From Qipengyuania citrea (lineage in GTDB: Bacteria > Pseudomonadota > Alphaproteobacteria > Sphingomonadales > Sphingomonadaceae): a DNA stretch of 64,000 nt. The translations under genes and the position numbers were made by a program. The DNA is taken from positions 62,001 through 126,000 of the forward strand of contig NZ_WTYG01000004.1 of the NCBI RefSeq assembly GCF_009828015.1, written 5' to 3'. Shown in pieces: positions 26,295 through 35,701 of this stretch; positions within the stretch are counted from its first letter, which is position 1, and each line of letters starts with the position of its first letter. The notes under the pieces were generated by a model. The model did no database searches. It had not been told where the DNA came from and was given only the letters and a program-made list of their open reading frames with translations.

Positions 26295-27329
26295 ATGGAA
26301 AGCACGATGAAAGCCGCGGTCGTCCGTGAATTCGGAAAGCCATTGGTCATGGAGGAAGTCGCGGTGCCCCGACCTGGCGCCGGCCAGATCCTCGTCAAGA
26401 TCGCAGCCACCGGTGTGTGCCACACCGACCTGCATGCCGCTGAGGGCGATTGGCCGGTCAAGCCCAATCCACCCTTCATTCCTGGTCACGAGGGCGTCGG
26501 ACATGTGGTCGCGGTTGGCGCAGGTGTGAAGCATGTCAAGGAGGGCGACCGGGTGGGCGTGCCATGGCTATATGATGCCTGCGGCCATTGCACGCACTGC
26601 CTGGGCGGCTGGGAAACGCTGTGCGAGGAGCAGCACAATACCGGGTATTCGGTGAACGGCAGCTTTGCCGAATATGTTCTCGCCGATCCCAATTATGTGG
26701 GGCATCTGCCCGGCAACGTTTCGTTCGTCGATATTGCGCCGATCCTGTGCGCCGGCGTCACCGTCTACAAGGGCCTCAAGGTAACCGACACCAAACCGGG
26801 CGACTGGGTGGTGATCTCCGGCATCGGAGGTCTCGGCCATCTCGCCGTGCAATATGCCAAGGCGATGGGCCTCAACGTCGTCGCCGTCGATGTCGATGAC
26901 AGGAAGCTCGACCTCGCCCGGTCGCTGGGGGCCACGTTGGCAGTCAACGCCCGTTCGGAAGACCCGATCGCTTTCGTGAAGAAGCAGATCGGAGGCGCGA
27001 ATGGGGTGTTGGTCACCGCCGTGTCGCCCAAGGCCTTCGAACAGGCGATGGGTATGGTGGGACGCGGCGGCACGGTCGCGCTCAACGGCCTGCCGCCCGG
27101 TGACTTCCCGCTGCCGATCTTCGACACGGTGCTGAACGGCGTGACCGTGCGGGGATCGATCGTGGGGACGCGGCTCGATTTACAGGAAGCCTTGGACTTC
27201 GCCGGTGACGGCAAGGTGAAGGCCACGATCTCAACCGACAAACTCGAGAACATCAACGACATCTTCTCCCGGATGAACAAGGGCGACATCCAGGGCCGCG
27301 TCGTCATCGATTTCGAGCAAGCGACTTGA
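26295..27329 (+). CDS. adhP: zinc-dependent alcohol dehydrogenase AdhP
   Basis: A 344-residue medium-chain dehydrogenase that oxidises primary alcohols with NAD. Catalytic zinc ligands are in [15 protein letters not shown] and PGHEGVGHV; structural zinc Cys are in [17 protein letters not shown]. The nucleotide fold shows [17 protein letters not shown], with VDVDDRKLD suggesting NAD use. It forms an operon with the preceding aldehyde dehydrogenase. Length and motifs are complete. Confidence 0.93.
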   Translation: MESTMKAAVVREFGKPLVMEEVAVPRPGAGQILVKIAATGVCHTDLHAAEGDWPVKPNPPFIPGHEGVGHVVAVGAGVKHVKEGDRVGVPWLYDACGHCTHCLGGWETLCEEQHNTGYSVNGSFAEYVLADPNYVGHLPGNVSFVDIAPILCAGVTVYKGLKVTDTKPGDWVVISGIGGLGHLAVQYAKAMGLNVVAVDVDDRKLDLARSLGATLAVNARSEDPIAFVKKQIGGANGVLVTAVSPKAFEQAMGMVGRGGTVALNGLPPGDFPLPIFDTVLNGVTVRGSIVGTRLDLQEALDFAGDGKVKATISTDKLENINDIFSRMNKGDIQGRVVIDFEQAT

Positions 27330-27382
27330 GCGGAAAGTACATATGTCATCCCTGCCCTCATTTCCGCCAAAGGAGCCGCTCG

Positions 27383-28345
27383 ATGGCACCCACTTCTAAA
27401 GGCCATTCAGGCCATGTTCCCCCGTCGACGGATCGTCGCGCGCTGGTGGTCTCAGGCTGGCTCACCGGCAGCTATTTCGTGGTCGAGCTGGTGATCGGCC
27501 TGTGGACAGGCTCCGTTGCGGTGACATCAGATGCCTTCCACACCTTTTCGGCTGTCGGTGGCGTACTCATCGCCCTGGTGGCGATGCGGCTCGCGGAACG
27601 CAAATCCACGCCTGCGAGGACCTTCGGCTACACCAGGGCAGAGATTCTGGGAGCTCTCTTCAACGGCCTCTTCCTCGTTCTGATGGCGCTGTTCGTCTTC
27701 GGGATGGGAGCAATGCGCCTGATGGACCCGATCGAGCTGCCAACGACTCCCATGCTTTGGGCGGCAGCGGGCGGCATCGCCACGGAGCTGGTCGCGCTCC
27801 GGCTTCTCTACCAACGCCAGAAGGGCAACCTCAACATGAGGGGAGCCTTCTGGCACGTCATGCAGACCTTCGTCGGCAGCTTCCTCATCATCATCTCGGC
27901 CCTCGTCATTCGTTTCACAGGCTTCCTGGCCATCGACCCGCTTCTCGGAATGGCATTCGGAGTCGTGCTCCTTTGGGCCTCATGGGGCATCCTCAAGGAG
28001 TCCCTGCACATCCTGCTGCAGGGGACGCCGGAAGATGTAGATCTGGATGCCGCCATTTCAGCCATAGGGGGTCTCGACGGCGTTATCGACGTCCATCACG
28101 TGCATGCCTGGAGCCTCACGTCGGGACTCAACATCTTTTCGAGCCATGTGCGCGTGCAGGATGCCAGCACGGGGCAGCATATTCTCACCGAAGTAAGCAA
28201 CCTTCTCCGGGACCGTTTCAACATCTACTTTTCGACCATCCAGATCGAGGAACTCTGCCTCTCCGGCGAAGACAGAGCAGCAGCAATCGACGTCGGGGAC
28301 CTTTCCATCGGCTCACATGGCGCACATGGCGCACATGGCGCCTGA
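27383..28345 (+). CDS. CDF-family cation exporter (CzcD/ZitB-like)
   Basis: Cation-diffusion-facilitator protein of 320 residues that exports Zn, Co or Cd from the cytosol using the proton gradient. Six membrane helices are visible. Metal-site residues lie in TSDAFHTFSAVGG (usual H/D-x-x-x-D site) and in the helix from LNMRGAFWHVMQTFVGS (usually HxxxD; here H-x-x-x-T, so one ligand differs). The cytosolic domain has VHHVHAWSLTSGLNIFS. ATG 27383 follows AAAGGAG. It ends in three Gly-Ala-His repeats. Confidence 0.9.
   Translation: MAPTSKGHSGHVPPSTDRRALVVSGWLTGSYFVVELVIGLWTGSVAVTSDAFHTFSAVGGVLIALVAMRLAERKSTPARTFGYTRAEILGALFNGLFLVLMALFVFGMGAMRLMDPIELPTTPMLWAAAGGIATELVALRLLYQRQKGNLNMRGAFWHVMQTFVGSFLIIISALVIRFTGFLAIDPLLGMAFGVVLLWASWGILKESLHILLQGTPEDVDLDAAISAIGGLDGVIDVHHVHAWSLTSGLNIFSSHVRVQDASTGQHILTEVSNLLRDRFNIYFSTIQIEELCLSGEDRAAAIDVGDLSIGSHGAHGAHGA
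28314..28340 (+). repeat. three tandem 9-bp repeats in the CDF gene end
   Basis: CACATGGCG is repeated three times exactly, coding the C-terminal H-G-A repeats. Such a repeat can gain or lose units by slippage and would change the number of terminal His residues. Confidence 0.75.
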
Positions 28346-28616
28346 TGACCCTCATAAGGCGGACACATCCTTGGTTTTGCCTCGGCTAAGTGCTTGGCAA
28401 GCGTAGTGTGAGGACGCGTAGCTGCGCGGCGCTATCAGATGATGCAGCACTCAAGCGTCTGGCTCTGCCAGGACTAGGGGTTCATGCATCTGATAACGCT
28501 GACCGAAACTGACCGCCTGACATTACGGATATCTCTGACCTGGAAGCAGTGGAGAGAGCGCAGATCGGTTCAAGCCGATTCTGGGGAGGCGGCGATGCTT
28601 TCCAGCGGAAGCCCGT

Positions 28617-29225
28617 TTATCGGTATGGTGACGAACCGGAATATCCTCTCGTCAGTCTGCTCGCGATATCACGCGTAACGGCGTCCATGCCCTGCATCCC
28701 GTCGATCTGAACGAGTTCTCCTCTGCGGAGATAATAGCCCAGAAGCGGCCCTGTCGTTTCCCGATATTCGTCGAGACGCCTCGCAAAGACTTCCGGATTA
28801 TCGTCGCTTCGCACTGGGTCGTGGGCGGCCAGGGTATCGGCGACGCGCTTCGCCATTCGCTCGATCAGCACGGCGGGATCGACCTTCAGTTCGATCGCAG
28901 CGCTTAGCTTGACGCCCTTTCGATCGAGCATCGCCGTCAGGGCTTCCGCCTGCGCGACGGTCCGGGGAAAGCCGTCCAGAATGAATCCGGTGCGGCAATC
29001 CTCGCGATCGATCCGGTCGGATACCATCTGATCGACGACATCATCGGGTACGAGCTCACCGCGATCCATGATCGCTTTGACCGGCAGCCCGAGTTCCGTG
29101 CCGCCCGTCACCGCCGCACGCAGCATCTCGCCTGTGGAAAGCCACGGAATGGAATAGCGTTCGGCCAGGCGCCTCGCCTGCGTTCCCTTTCCCGCTCCCG
29201 GCGGTCCCAGCACAACCAGCCTCAT
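28617..29225 (-). CDS. adk: adenylate kinase
   Basis: Interconverts ATP + AMP and 2 ADP. P-loop LGPPGAGKGTQARRLAERY, AMP site STGEMLRAAV, and GFILDGFPRTVAQAEAL are intact. The product is 202 aa and lacks the long LID insert, with a short lid around DPVRSDDNPEVF, as in many alphaproteobacterial and accessory copies. As adk is normally a chromosomal ribosomal-cluster gene, a copy here is likely an extra one travelling with metal genes. Confidence 0.92.
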   Translation of the reverse strand: MRLVVLGPPGAGKGTQARRLAERYSIPWLSTGEMLRAAVTGGTELGLPVKAIMDRGELVPDDVVDQMVSDRIDREDCRTGFILDGFPRTVAQAEALTAMLDRKGVKLSAAIELKVDPAVLIERMAKRVADTLAAHDPVRSDDNPEVFARRLDEYRETTGPLLGYYLRRGELVQIDGMQGMDAVTRDIASRLTRGYSGSSPYR

Positions 29226-29423
29226 CGTCTTTTCTTACCTCACGAATTTTCGGCGTCCTGCCGGACCCCTCGGACCCCCGTAACGCTGCGGCCCTGTTCG
29301 GCAGCAACAACCGGACCCGCTGAAACTTCTCTCGCGAACCGGAACTCGCTCAAGTCCACGCTCGGCTCTCGCAGAGCTAAACCATATACGAGCCGCTAGG
29401 GAACCACTTCATGGGTCCGAAGC

Positions 29424-29858
29424 CTAGGACTTATCGAGGACGGTGGCGCCAAGTTCGACGTAGTCGCCACTGTCGCCGGCGAGGTCGCTGAGGATGGGAC
29501 AATCGGGCCGATCATCGCCATGACAAGCGCGTGCGAGATCCTCGAGCGAGCGTCGCATCGAGCGAATCTCCGCCTCCCTGTTTCTGAGTTCCCCGGCCCG
29601 TGCGAGCGCGACCGACTTGACGTCCGCGCTCGAACGGCCGCGATCTTTCCACAGCGCCAGCAGCTGCCTGATCTCCTCGATCGGGAAGCCGAGGTCGCGA
29701 GCGCGGCGGATGAACCGCAGCATATGAAGGTCGCGCGCGTCATAGTCGCGATAGCCCGATTCCCGTCGCGGCGCCTTGGGGATGAGTCCGATCGCCTCGT
29801 AATGACGGATCATCCGCTGGCTGACCCCCGACTGCTTCGAAGCCTGGCCGATGTTCAT
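29424..29858 (-). CDS. cueR: CueR-type copper-responsive MerR regulator
   Basis: A 144-residue MerR-family activator that senses Cu(I), Ag(I) or Au(I). DNA-binding N-terminus [20 protein letters not shown], dimerisation helix in the middle, and metal-binding Cys in [15 protein letters not shown] near the end, spaced as in CueR. Its ATG overlaps the copA stop (ATGA), so it is made from the copA message and can raise its own level. The target promoters are the 32418-32449 and 32474-32504 sites. Confidence 0.92.
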   Translation of the reverse strand: MNIGQASKQSGVSQRMIRHYEAIGLIPKAPRRESGYRDYDARDLHMLRFIRRARDLGFPIEEIRQLLALWKDRGRSSADVKSVALARAGELRNREAEIRSMRRSLEDLARACHGDDRPDCPILSDLAGDSGDYVELGATVLDKS

Positions 29859-32389
29859 GCTGTAGCTTCTGCGGCGAGACCATATTTGCCATGGCCGATT
29901 ACCGGGCGGAAACGCTTCAGGCGAAGGGCATTGGCGAGCACGAACACGCTGGACAGAGCCATCGCGCCCGCGGCGAAGACCGGCGAGAGAAGCAGGCCAT
30001 AAGCGGGGTAGAGGATGCCGGCTGCGACCGGGATCAGCGCGATGTTATAGGCGAAAGCCCAGAACAGATTCTGCCGAATGTTGCGGATCGTCGCCTTGGA
30101 AATGGCGATCGCGTTCACCACCCCGCGCAGGTCGCCGGACATCAGCACGACATCGGCCGACTCGATGGCAATGTCGGTCCCCGTCCCGATCGCGACACCG
30201 ATATCCGCTTCCGCAAGCGCCGGCGCGTCGTTGATGCCGTCGCCGACAAAAGCGAGCCTGCGCCCTCCCTCGCGCAGTTGGCGAATGGCCTCGACCTTGC
30301 CTTCGGGGAGCACCTCCGGCACCACCTGGTCGATGCTGAGCCGGCGAGCGACCGCTTCGGCCGTGCCGCGATTGTCGCCGGTGATCATCGCGACCTTGAG
30401 GCCGAGGCGATGCAGCGCCGCGATCGCTTCGGGAGTCGTTTCCCTGATCGGGTCCGCCACGGCAATGGCGGCCGCAATCCGCCCTTCCACCGCAGCGTAA
30501 AGCGGCGTCTTGCCCTCGCCCGCGAGGCGGGCGGCCTCGGCGGTGAACAGGCCCACATCATGGCCGAGCCGCGCCATATAGCGGTCGGCCCCGACCTCGA
30601 CGCGCCTGCCCTCCACGTCCGCGGAAACGCCAAAGCCCGGGAGCGTCTCGAACGACCGCGGGGATGCCACAGAAAGGCCGCGCTCACGCGCCGCTTCAAG
30701 GATCGCCTCGGCGATCGGATGCTCGGATCGGGATTCCACAGCAGCAACCAGCGCAAGCACCTCGTCGTGCGCAAAGCCCGGCGCCGGCGCAAGGTCGGTG
30801 AGCGCCGGCCGTCCTGCGGTGAGAGTGCCGGTCTTGTCCAGCGCCACCACCTCGACATCGCGGAGCGACTGCAGCGCCTCTCCTTTGCGAAACAGGATGC
30901 CGAGCTCCGCGGCGCGACCGGTTCCGACCATGATCGAGGTCGGTGTCGCGAGGCCCATCGCGCACGGGCAGGCGATGATCAGCACGGCCACGGCGTTCAC
31001 CAGCGCGAAGGTGAGCGCCGGCGACGGCCCGAGGACGAGCCAGACAAGGAAGGTGAGCGCCGCCACGGCCATGACGGCTGGCACGAACCAGCCGGTGACC
31101 TTGTCGACGAGCGCCTGGATCGGCAGCTTGGAGCCCTGTGCCTGCTCGACCATGCGGATGATCTGGGCGAGCAGAGTATCCGCCCCGACCTTGGTGGCGC
31201 GGACGCTGAACGCGCCCGTCTTGTTGATCGTCCCTCCGACCACGTCTGTGCCCGCTGCCTTGGCTACCGGCACGGGTTCGCCGGTGATCATGCTCTCATC
31301 GACATAAGACGAGCCGTCGACCACCTCTCCATCAACCGGGACCTTCTCGCCGGGACGCACCTGGACGATATCGCCGCGGCGGACGTCCGCCAGGGGCACC
31401 TCCACCACTGCACCATCGCGCTCCACGCGAGCGGTCTTCGGCTGAAGGCCGACGAGCCGCTTGATCGCTTCCGAGGTGCGGCCCTTCGCCTTGGCTTCGA
31501 GATAGCGGCCCAGAAGGATCAGGGTCACGATGACGGCGGCTGCTTCATAATAGACATAATGAGTGCCCGCGGGCAGCAGCCCCGGAGCGAAGGTCGCCAC
31601 CAAAGAATAGGCCCAGGCTGCGCTTGTGCCGATCGTCACCAGCGAATTCATGTCTGGCGTCCCGCGCAGCAGCGCCGGAACGCCCTTGCGGAAGAAGCGC
31701 AGCCCCGGTCCGAACAGCACGATCGACGCCAAAGCGAACTGAGCGAGCCAGCTCGCCTGGATGCCGATGGTCCCCATCACCAGCCGATGGATTGCGGGCA
31801 CGAAGTGCGAGCCCATTTCAAGAATGACGATCGGCAGAGTGAGCAGTGCCGCGATCAGGGTCGAACGGCGGAGGCTAGAGATCTCCTGGTCCCGGACAGC
31901 ACGCTCACGATCGACTCCGCCATCATCGGCGATGATACGCTTTGCCTCATAGCCTGCGCCCCGGACTGCCGCTTCAAGGTCTTCGATCGAGGCGATGCTG
32001 CCGCGGAAGAGGACGCTCGCCCTGCCGGTAGCCAGGTTCACGGTCGCGGTGGTCACTCCGGGCACTTTCAACAGAGCGCGTTCGACGTGCGACACGCACG
32101 AGCCGCAGGTCATGCCCTCCACGGCCAATTCGACCTGGTTTTCGGGAACCTCATAGCCCGCCCGTTCGATCGCTCCGACGACACCGGCGACATCGACCGC
32201 GTTCTCGAACTCAATCTCGGCCCGGCCGGTGGCGAGGTTGACGCTGACAGTACGAACGCCCGGCACCTTCCCGACCGCCTTCTCCACGCTCCCCACGCAG
32301 GAGGCGCAGGTCATGCCGGCCACCGGCAGCGTGATGCTGCCGCCCTGGCCGTCTTTCGCCTCCGGGCGTGCGAGTGTCTGAACGTCCAT
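29855..32389 (-). CDS. copA: Cu(I)-exporting P1B-type ATPase
   Basis: An 844-residue inner-membrane pump that exports Cu(I) to the periplasm. Two N-terminal HMA domains ([36 protein letters not shown]), eight membrane helices, the [12 protein letters not shown] metal gate, the phosphorylation site [15 protein letters not shown] and hinge [17 protein letters not shown] are all intact. It heads a copA-cueR operon transcribed away from copZ, with a MerR-type promoter upstream. This is the best preserved copper-efflux gene in the window. Confidence 0.96.
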   Translation of the reverse strand: MDVQTLARPEAKDGQGGSITLPVAGMTCASCVGSVEKAVGKVPGVRTVSVNLATGRAEIEFENAVDVAGVVGAIERAGYEVPENQVELAVEGMTCGSCVSHVERALLKVPGVTTATVNLATGRASVLFRGSIASIEDLEAAVRGAGYEAKRIIADDGGVDRERAVRDQEISSLRRSTLIAALLTLPIVILEMGSHFVPAIHRLVMGTIGIQASWLAQFALASIVLFGPGLRFFRKGVPALLRGTPDMNSLVTIGTSAAWAYSLVATFAPGLLPAGTHYVYYEAAAVIVTLILLGRYLEAKAKGRTSEAIKRLVGLQPKTARVERDGAVVEVPLADVRRGDIVQVRPGEKVPVDGEVVDGSSYVDESMITGEPVPVAKAAGTDVVGGTINKTGAFSVRATKVGADTLLAQIIRMVEQAQGSKLPIQALVDKVTGWFVPAVMAVAALTFLVWLVLGPSPALTFALVNAVAVLIIACPCAMGLATPTSIMVGTGRAAELGILFRKGEALQSLRDVEVVALDKTGTLTAGRPALTDLAPAPGFAHDEVLALVAAVESRSEHPIAEAILEAARERGLSVASPRSFETLPGFGVSADVEGRRVEVGADRYMARLGHDVGLFTAEAARLAGEGKTPLYAAVEGRIAAAIAVADPIRETTPEAIAALHRLGLKVAMITGDNRGTAEAVARRLSIDQVVPEVLPEGKVEAIRQLREGGRRLAFVGDGINDAPALAEADIGVAIGTGTDIAIESADVVLMSGDLRGVVNAIAISKATIRNIRQNLFWAFAYNIALIPVAAGILYPAYGLLLSPVFAAGAMALSSVFVLANALRLKRFRPVIGHGKYGLAAEATA

Positions 32390-32417
32390 GTCTTGCCTCC
32401 TCTTGCGAGCAGACCCT

Positions 32418-32449
32418 CATATGCGCCTTGACATGATGTGAAGGTCAAG
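32418..32449 (-). promoter_or_regulatory. CueR-type promoter of copA
   Basis: On the minus strand TTGACC (-35) is followed after 19 bp by CATATG as -10. The spacer holds a dyad (CTTGAC...GTCAAG on the plus strand). An over-long 19-bp spacer with a central dyad is the signature of MerR-family control. Confidence 0.7.
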
Positions 32450-32473
32450 AGGCGAAAAAGCTATCATGGTCCC

Positions 32474-32504
32474 TTGACCTTGACACGATGTCAAACCCCA
32501 CATC
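32474..32504 (+). promoter_or_regulatory. CueR-type promoter of copZ
   Basis: TTGACC (-35) is followed by the perfect dyad TTGACA-CGA-TGTCAA (32480-32494) and a weak -10 (CACATC) at 19-bp spacing. It mirrors the divergent copA promoter, so both should respond to the same regulator. Confidence 0.65.
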
Positions 32505-32528
32505 GTTGTCATCGAATAAAGGAGAAGA

Positions 32529-32732
32529 ATGATGATGAAGTTCCGTGTTGAAGGGATGACCTGCGGCGGCTGCGCCCGAGGTGTCACCAATGCCGTTCGA
32601 GCGATCGATCCAGAAGCCGAAGTGGCAGTGGACCTTGCTGCCAAGTCGGTCGCGGTCCGCTCCAACGCCTCCGCCGATCGCATACGCAGCGCAATCGATG
32701 AGGCAGGCTATCGCGCGGTCGTCTCCGATTGA
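32529..32732 (+). CDS. copZ: CopZ-like copper chaperone (HMA domain)
   Basis: A 67-residue single heavy-metal-associated domain with VEGMTCGGCARGVTNAVRAI, the Cys pair binding Cu(I). It would deliver copper to the HMA domains of CopA or to CueR. The start may be any of three consecutive ATG codons; the third (32535) has the best distance from GGAGAAG. It is transcribed divergently from copA with a matching MerR-type promoter. Confidence 0.88.
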   Translation: MMMKFRVEGMTCGGCARGVTNAVRAIDPEAEVAVDLAAKSVAVRSNASADRIRSAIDEAGYRAVVSD

Positions 32733-32987
32733 CCATTTTCCGGAGGCTCTCCGCCCCCCTCCTGCAACTTTCGGCTAAGCGGATCGTCCCTCGTGCAAGG
32801 CGCCCGCACACTGCGTGCCGGAACAATCCGACTCAGATAGGATCGTGCGAGCAGAGGGACGTCGTTTTAGTGGAGAAGACCTATGCACCATATGCATCCG
32901 ATGATATCGGCCCTGTCCGTCGTCAGAACATTTGGCACAACTCGCGGCGTAGAGTTACGGAGTGTGGGCCTCGTCTTGGTTTGATGT

Positions 32988-34008
32988 TTAGGCGGCGAGC
33001 CTGCGGTGTTGCAAGCGCCGATATTCGAGTGTCTGTCGCTTGATCCTTTCTCTTCGTTTGATGATGGCAGGAGCCCTGCCGAAGTAGGCATCGGCGGGTG
33101 TCACATTGTCGAGGCTCTCGTGGTATCGGCAGTGGTTGTAATGCTCGACGAAGGCCTCGATCTGCTGGTGGAGATCGCCGGGCAGGAAGTAGTTCTCCAG
33201 CAGCACGCGGTTCTTCAGGGTCTGGTGCCAGCGCTCGATCTTGCCTTGGGTCTGTGGGTGGAAGGGTGCGCCGCGCACGTGGCTCATCTTGTTGGCCTCG
33301 ATGTATTCGGCCAGTTCGCCAGCGATGTAGCTGGGGCCATTATCGCTGAGCAGGCGGGGCCTGTGCAGCACGTTGGCGTGATCGCAGCCTGAGGCTGCTA
33401 GCGCCATATCGAGCGTGTCAGTGACGTCCTCGGCTCGCATGGTGGTGCAGAGCTTCCATGCAATGATGTAGCGCGAGTAATCGTCGAGCACGGTCGACAG
33501 ATACATCCAGCCCCACCCGATGATCTTGAAGTAGGTAAAGTCTGTCTGCCACATCTCATTCGGGCGCGTGGTCTTCGTGTGGAACGCCTCTGCCGCCTTG
33601 ATCACCGTATAGGCCGGGCTGGTGATGAGGTCGTGGGCCTTGAGCAGGCGGTAGACCGTGGCTTCGGACACGGATTCGAAGCGTAGCGAAGAAGGGCAAG
33701 CGTAGCGCGCCCAACTAGCGCTTCTCGTCGGTGAAGCGCACCGCCAGCTCTCTCGGCGATAGCTCGCTGTGTTCCAGAGCCATGTCGACGATCTGATCCT
33801 GAACCTCGGGCGCGATCCTGTTCCACACCCGGCTCGGCGTCGATGGCCGGTCTGCCAGCGCTTCGGGCCCGCCTTCAAGGTAGCGATCATACCAGCGGTA
33901 GAAGGTCCGGCGAGCAACGCCGAGCTGGTCCAGCGTGCGCTTGGCGGGCAGGTGCGATTGCTCGACGATCCGGATGATCTCGAGCTTCTCGGATGCGGGG
34001 TATCTCAT
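32988..34008 (-). pseudogene. IS3-family transposase OrfB, broken by a small insertion
   Basis: Homologous along its length to copy 1 (KLEIIRIVEQSHLPAKRTLD; QTDFTYFKIIGWGWMYLS; HPQTQGKIERWHQTLKN). Between about 33677 and 33720 an extra stretch of some 40 bp rich in GCGTAGCG-like motifs interrupts the frame after FTDEKR; the catalytic half continues in another frame. The protein is thus split and the element probably cannot transpose. The ATG at 34008 overlaps the orfA stop. Confidence 0.85.
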
Positions 34009-34379
34009 TCGTCGCCTCCCCCATCCGCGATCATGCTTTTTTTGAGCAAGCGGTTCTCCAGGGTGAGGTCGGCCACGCACTCCTTCAGGTCGCGGGCCTC
34101 ACGGCGCAGGTCCTTCACCTCGTCCGTGGTAGCAGCACGGGCTGTATCGCCAGCAAGCCTGCGCTTGCCAGCTTCCATGAACTCTTTGGACCAGGTGTAA
34201 TACAGGCTCTGCGCAATCCCTTCGCGGCGGCACAGCTCGGCAATGGAGTCCTCGCCGCGCAGGCCATCGAGGACGATCCTGATCTTATCCTCGGCAGAGA
34301 AATGCCGACGGGTCTTGCGGCGGATGTCCTTTACGACCTGCTCGGCAGGCAATTTGGACCTTGAGGATTTGGGCTTCAT
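34005..34379 (-). CDS. IS3-family transposase OrfA
   Basis: A 124-residue helix-turn-helix protein: KTRRHFSAEDKIRIVLDGLR, SIAELCRREGIAQSLYYTW, then a leucine-zipper-like coiled coil (KDLRREARDLKECVADLTLE). It recognises IS ends and dimerises with OrfB. It is intact here, whereas copy 1 lacks it entirely. Its stop overlaps the orfB ATG. Confidence 0.92.
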   Translation of the reverse strand: MKPKSSRSKLPAEQVVKDIRRKTRRHFSAEDKIRIVLDGLRGEDSIAELCRREGIAQSLYYTWSKEFMEAGKRRLAGDTARAATTDEVKDLRREARDLKECVADLTLENRLLKKSMIADGGGDE

Positions 34380-34557
34380 CTTCGTTCCTTCGTCACTACG
34401 ACGAAGCCCAAATCCTCCTTAAATCACAACCTCAAATCTGTGCCATTGGCGCTGACGGGGGACATAGTGCGGAACAGGCGGTCAACAGAGCAGCGAAGGC
34501 TGCTACCATGGGTGCATCAAGAACGATCATAGCTATCTCCGAATCGAGATCGCACTT

Positions 34558-34572
34558 GTTCTACATTTGTTC
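34558..34572. promoter_or_regulatory. LexA/SOS box
   Basis: GTTC-TACATTT-GTTC, the direct-repeat SOS box (GTTC-N7-GTTC) of alphaproteobacteria. It lies about 40 bp before the nuclease-family gene at 34612 and would place that gene under DNA-damage control. Confidence 0.6.
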
Positions 34573-34611
34573 CGAGTAGGAAAATTAGGAAAGTGCGATT
34601 AAGCCGGTCGC

Positions 34612-34959
34612 ATGCTGTTGATTGCTGCCGCGCTCGCTGTATGTGCTCCCGGTCCCCGCGACCACTGCGTCCATGACGGCGACACAGTCTGGCTTGATGG
34701 CGAGAAAATCCGCATCGCCGACATCGATACGCCGGAATTGAACGGAGAATGCGCCTCTGAGCGAAAGCTGGCGCTTCGTGCGCGCAATCGGCTTGTCGAG
34801 CTTCTCAACGTTGGTCCATTCGACATAAGCCGCTCTGGCACCGATCGCTACGGTCGAACGCTGGCGGTGCTACATCGCTCGGGCAACTCGATTGGCGGGC
34901 AGCTCGTAGCTGAAGGATTGGCAAGGATCTGGTCCGGCCGCCGAGAGCCATGGTGCTAG
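34612..34959 (+). CDS. thermonuclease (SNase)-family protein
   Basis: A 115-residue staphylococcal-nuclease-like protein with a signal or membrane N-terminus (MLLIAAALAVCAPG). The SNase core reads HDGDTVWLDGEKIRIADIDT, PELNG, then RDRYGRTLA-type GTDRYGRTLAVLHR with the catalytic Arg/Asp environment, and QLVAEGLARIW. The domain is complete but minimal. An SOS box just upstream suggests damage induction. It could act on extracellular or periplasmic DNA, or be exported. Confidence 0.85.
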   Translation: MLLIAAALAVCAPGPRDHCVHDGDTVWLDGEKIRIADIDTPELNGECASERKLALRARNRLVELLNVGPFDISRSGTDRYGRTLAVLHRSGNSIGGQLVAEGLARIWSGRREPWC

Positions 34960-34971
34960 GGCGAAGTGGTT

Positions 34972-35337
34972 ATGCGGGAGTGGTCTGACAAAGAGGCAAA
35001 GCCAAGCCTCGCTATCTACCTCGAAGCCAGCCTGCTTGCCCTGCTACAGATTGCGGCTCTTTTCGCGTTGGCTCTGGCGATCTTCTCGCCTCAACCGGTA
35101 GAGGCTCACCCTGGTGGGCTCGCTGCAGATGGTTGTCACAATGATCGAAAGAATGGCGGTAGGCATTGTCATCGCGGGCCGAATGCTGGGAAGTCATCGC
35201 AACCCGCCCGGTCCGGCGATATCTACTATCCGAACTGCGCCGCAGCACGTGAAGCTGGAGCAGCTCCGGTTCGGCGCGGTGAGCCAGGCTACGGTCGGCA
35301 TCTCGATCGAGACAATGACGGCATCGGCTGCGAGTAG
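34972..35337 (+). CDS. Excalibur-domain protein with membrane anchor
   Basis: A 121-residue protein: N-terminal membrane helix (SLLALLQIAALFALALAIFS), a YHYH-like stretch (HPGGLAADGCHNDRKNGGRH) and a C-terminal Excalibur calcium-binding domain (YYPNCAAAREAGAAPVRRGE ending DRDNDGIGCE). Excalibur domains often accompany extracellular nucleases of the SNase family, and one lies 12 bp upstream; the two form a natural pair. ATG 34972 or GTG 34966 could be the start. Confidence 0.8.
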   Translation: MREWSDKEAKPSLAIYLEASLLALLQIAALFALALAIFSPQPVEAHPGGLAADGCHNDRKNGGRHCHRGPNAGKSSQPARSGDIYYPNCAAAREAGAAPVRRGEPGYGRHLDRDNDGIGCE

Positions 35338-35408
35338 AAACCTTGTATCTCGGCCTGCCTAAGCGGAAAGCCGTAACAAATGCCAACGATGACGGTGCGA
35401 TAGTGAGC

Positions 35409-35603
35409 GTGACGCGAGAACAAGAGCTATGGGCTATGGCGCTCTGGGTAGACCGCGAACATGGCGAGGACGGTGAACGCTTCATCACGGAACGTGTCCT
35501 GCATTTCGATGCGATCGGAGACGAAGGCGGCAAGCTGCTGTGGATGGACGTGGCGCGCAGGTTCGTGGAATTGCAGGGTAGTATTTCCGCAACTCCGAAC
35601 TGA
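35409..35603 (+). CDS. DUF6961-family small protein
   Basis: A 64-residue protein that reads like DUF6961 members from sphingomonads: TREQELWAMALWVDREHGED, FITERVLHFDAIGDEGG, then MDVARRFVELQG. The function is unknown; similar proteins are small helical hairpins. The start is a GTG at 35409 (another at 35403). The longer frame from 35343 lacks support. Confidence 0.65.
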   Translation: MTREQELWAMALWVDREHGEDGERFITERVLHFDAIGDEGGKLLWMDVARRFVELQGSISATPN

Positions 35604-35701
35604 CTGCTTCGGGGCCGGTAGTTGACTGTCCGCTCTTGGCTTCACCTTCGGCAATGTGGACATCCACGGGCCCATAAGTCGGCGCGAGACGTTACCACCA
35701 C

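Larger units (their letters stand above)
32914..34464 (-). mobile_element. IS3-family element, copy 2, both ends present
   Basis: About 1,551 bp bounded by TGTCCGTCGTCAG at the left and CTGACGGGGGACA at the right (imperfect inverted repeats). It contains orfA and orfB, overlapping by ATGA rather than by a frameshift window. No target duplication is evident (CCC versus TAG outside). orfB is broken by a short insertion. Confidence 0.85.

Noticed and set aside
24777..26534. 585-codon minus-strand open frame
   Set aside because: Antisense shadow of the aldehyde dehydrogenase gene with no recognisable domain.
28314..28340. Three 9-bp repeats as a possible CRISPR or iteron
   Set aside because: They are contiguous, within a coding region, and encode His-Gly-Ala repeats; no spacers.
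29891..32431. 846-codon plus-strand open frame
   Set aside because: It is the antisense of copA, caused by GC-rich codon bias; it has no motif or ribosome site, whereas the minus strand encodes an intact P-type ATPase.
33715..34080. Programmed frameshift between the two parts of orfB in IS copy 2
   Set aside because: Comparison with copy 1 shows an extra stretch of about 40 bp at the join, so the split is an insertion, not recoding.
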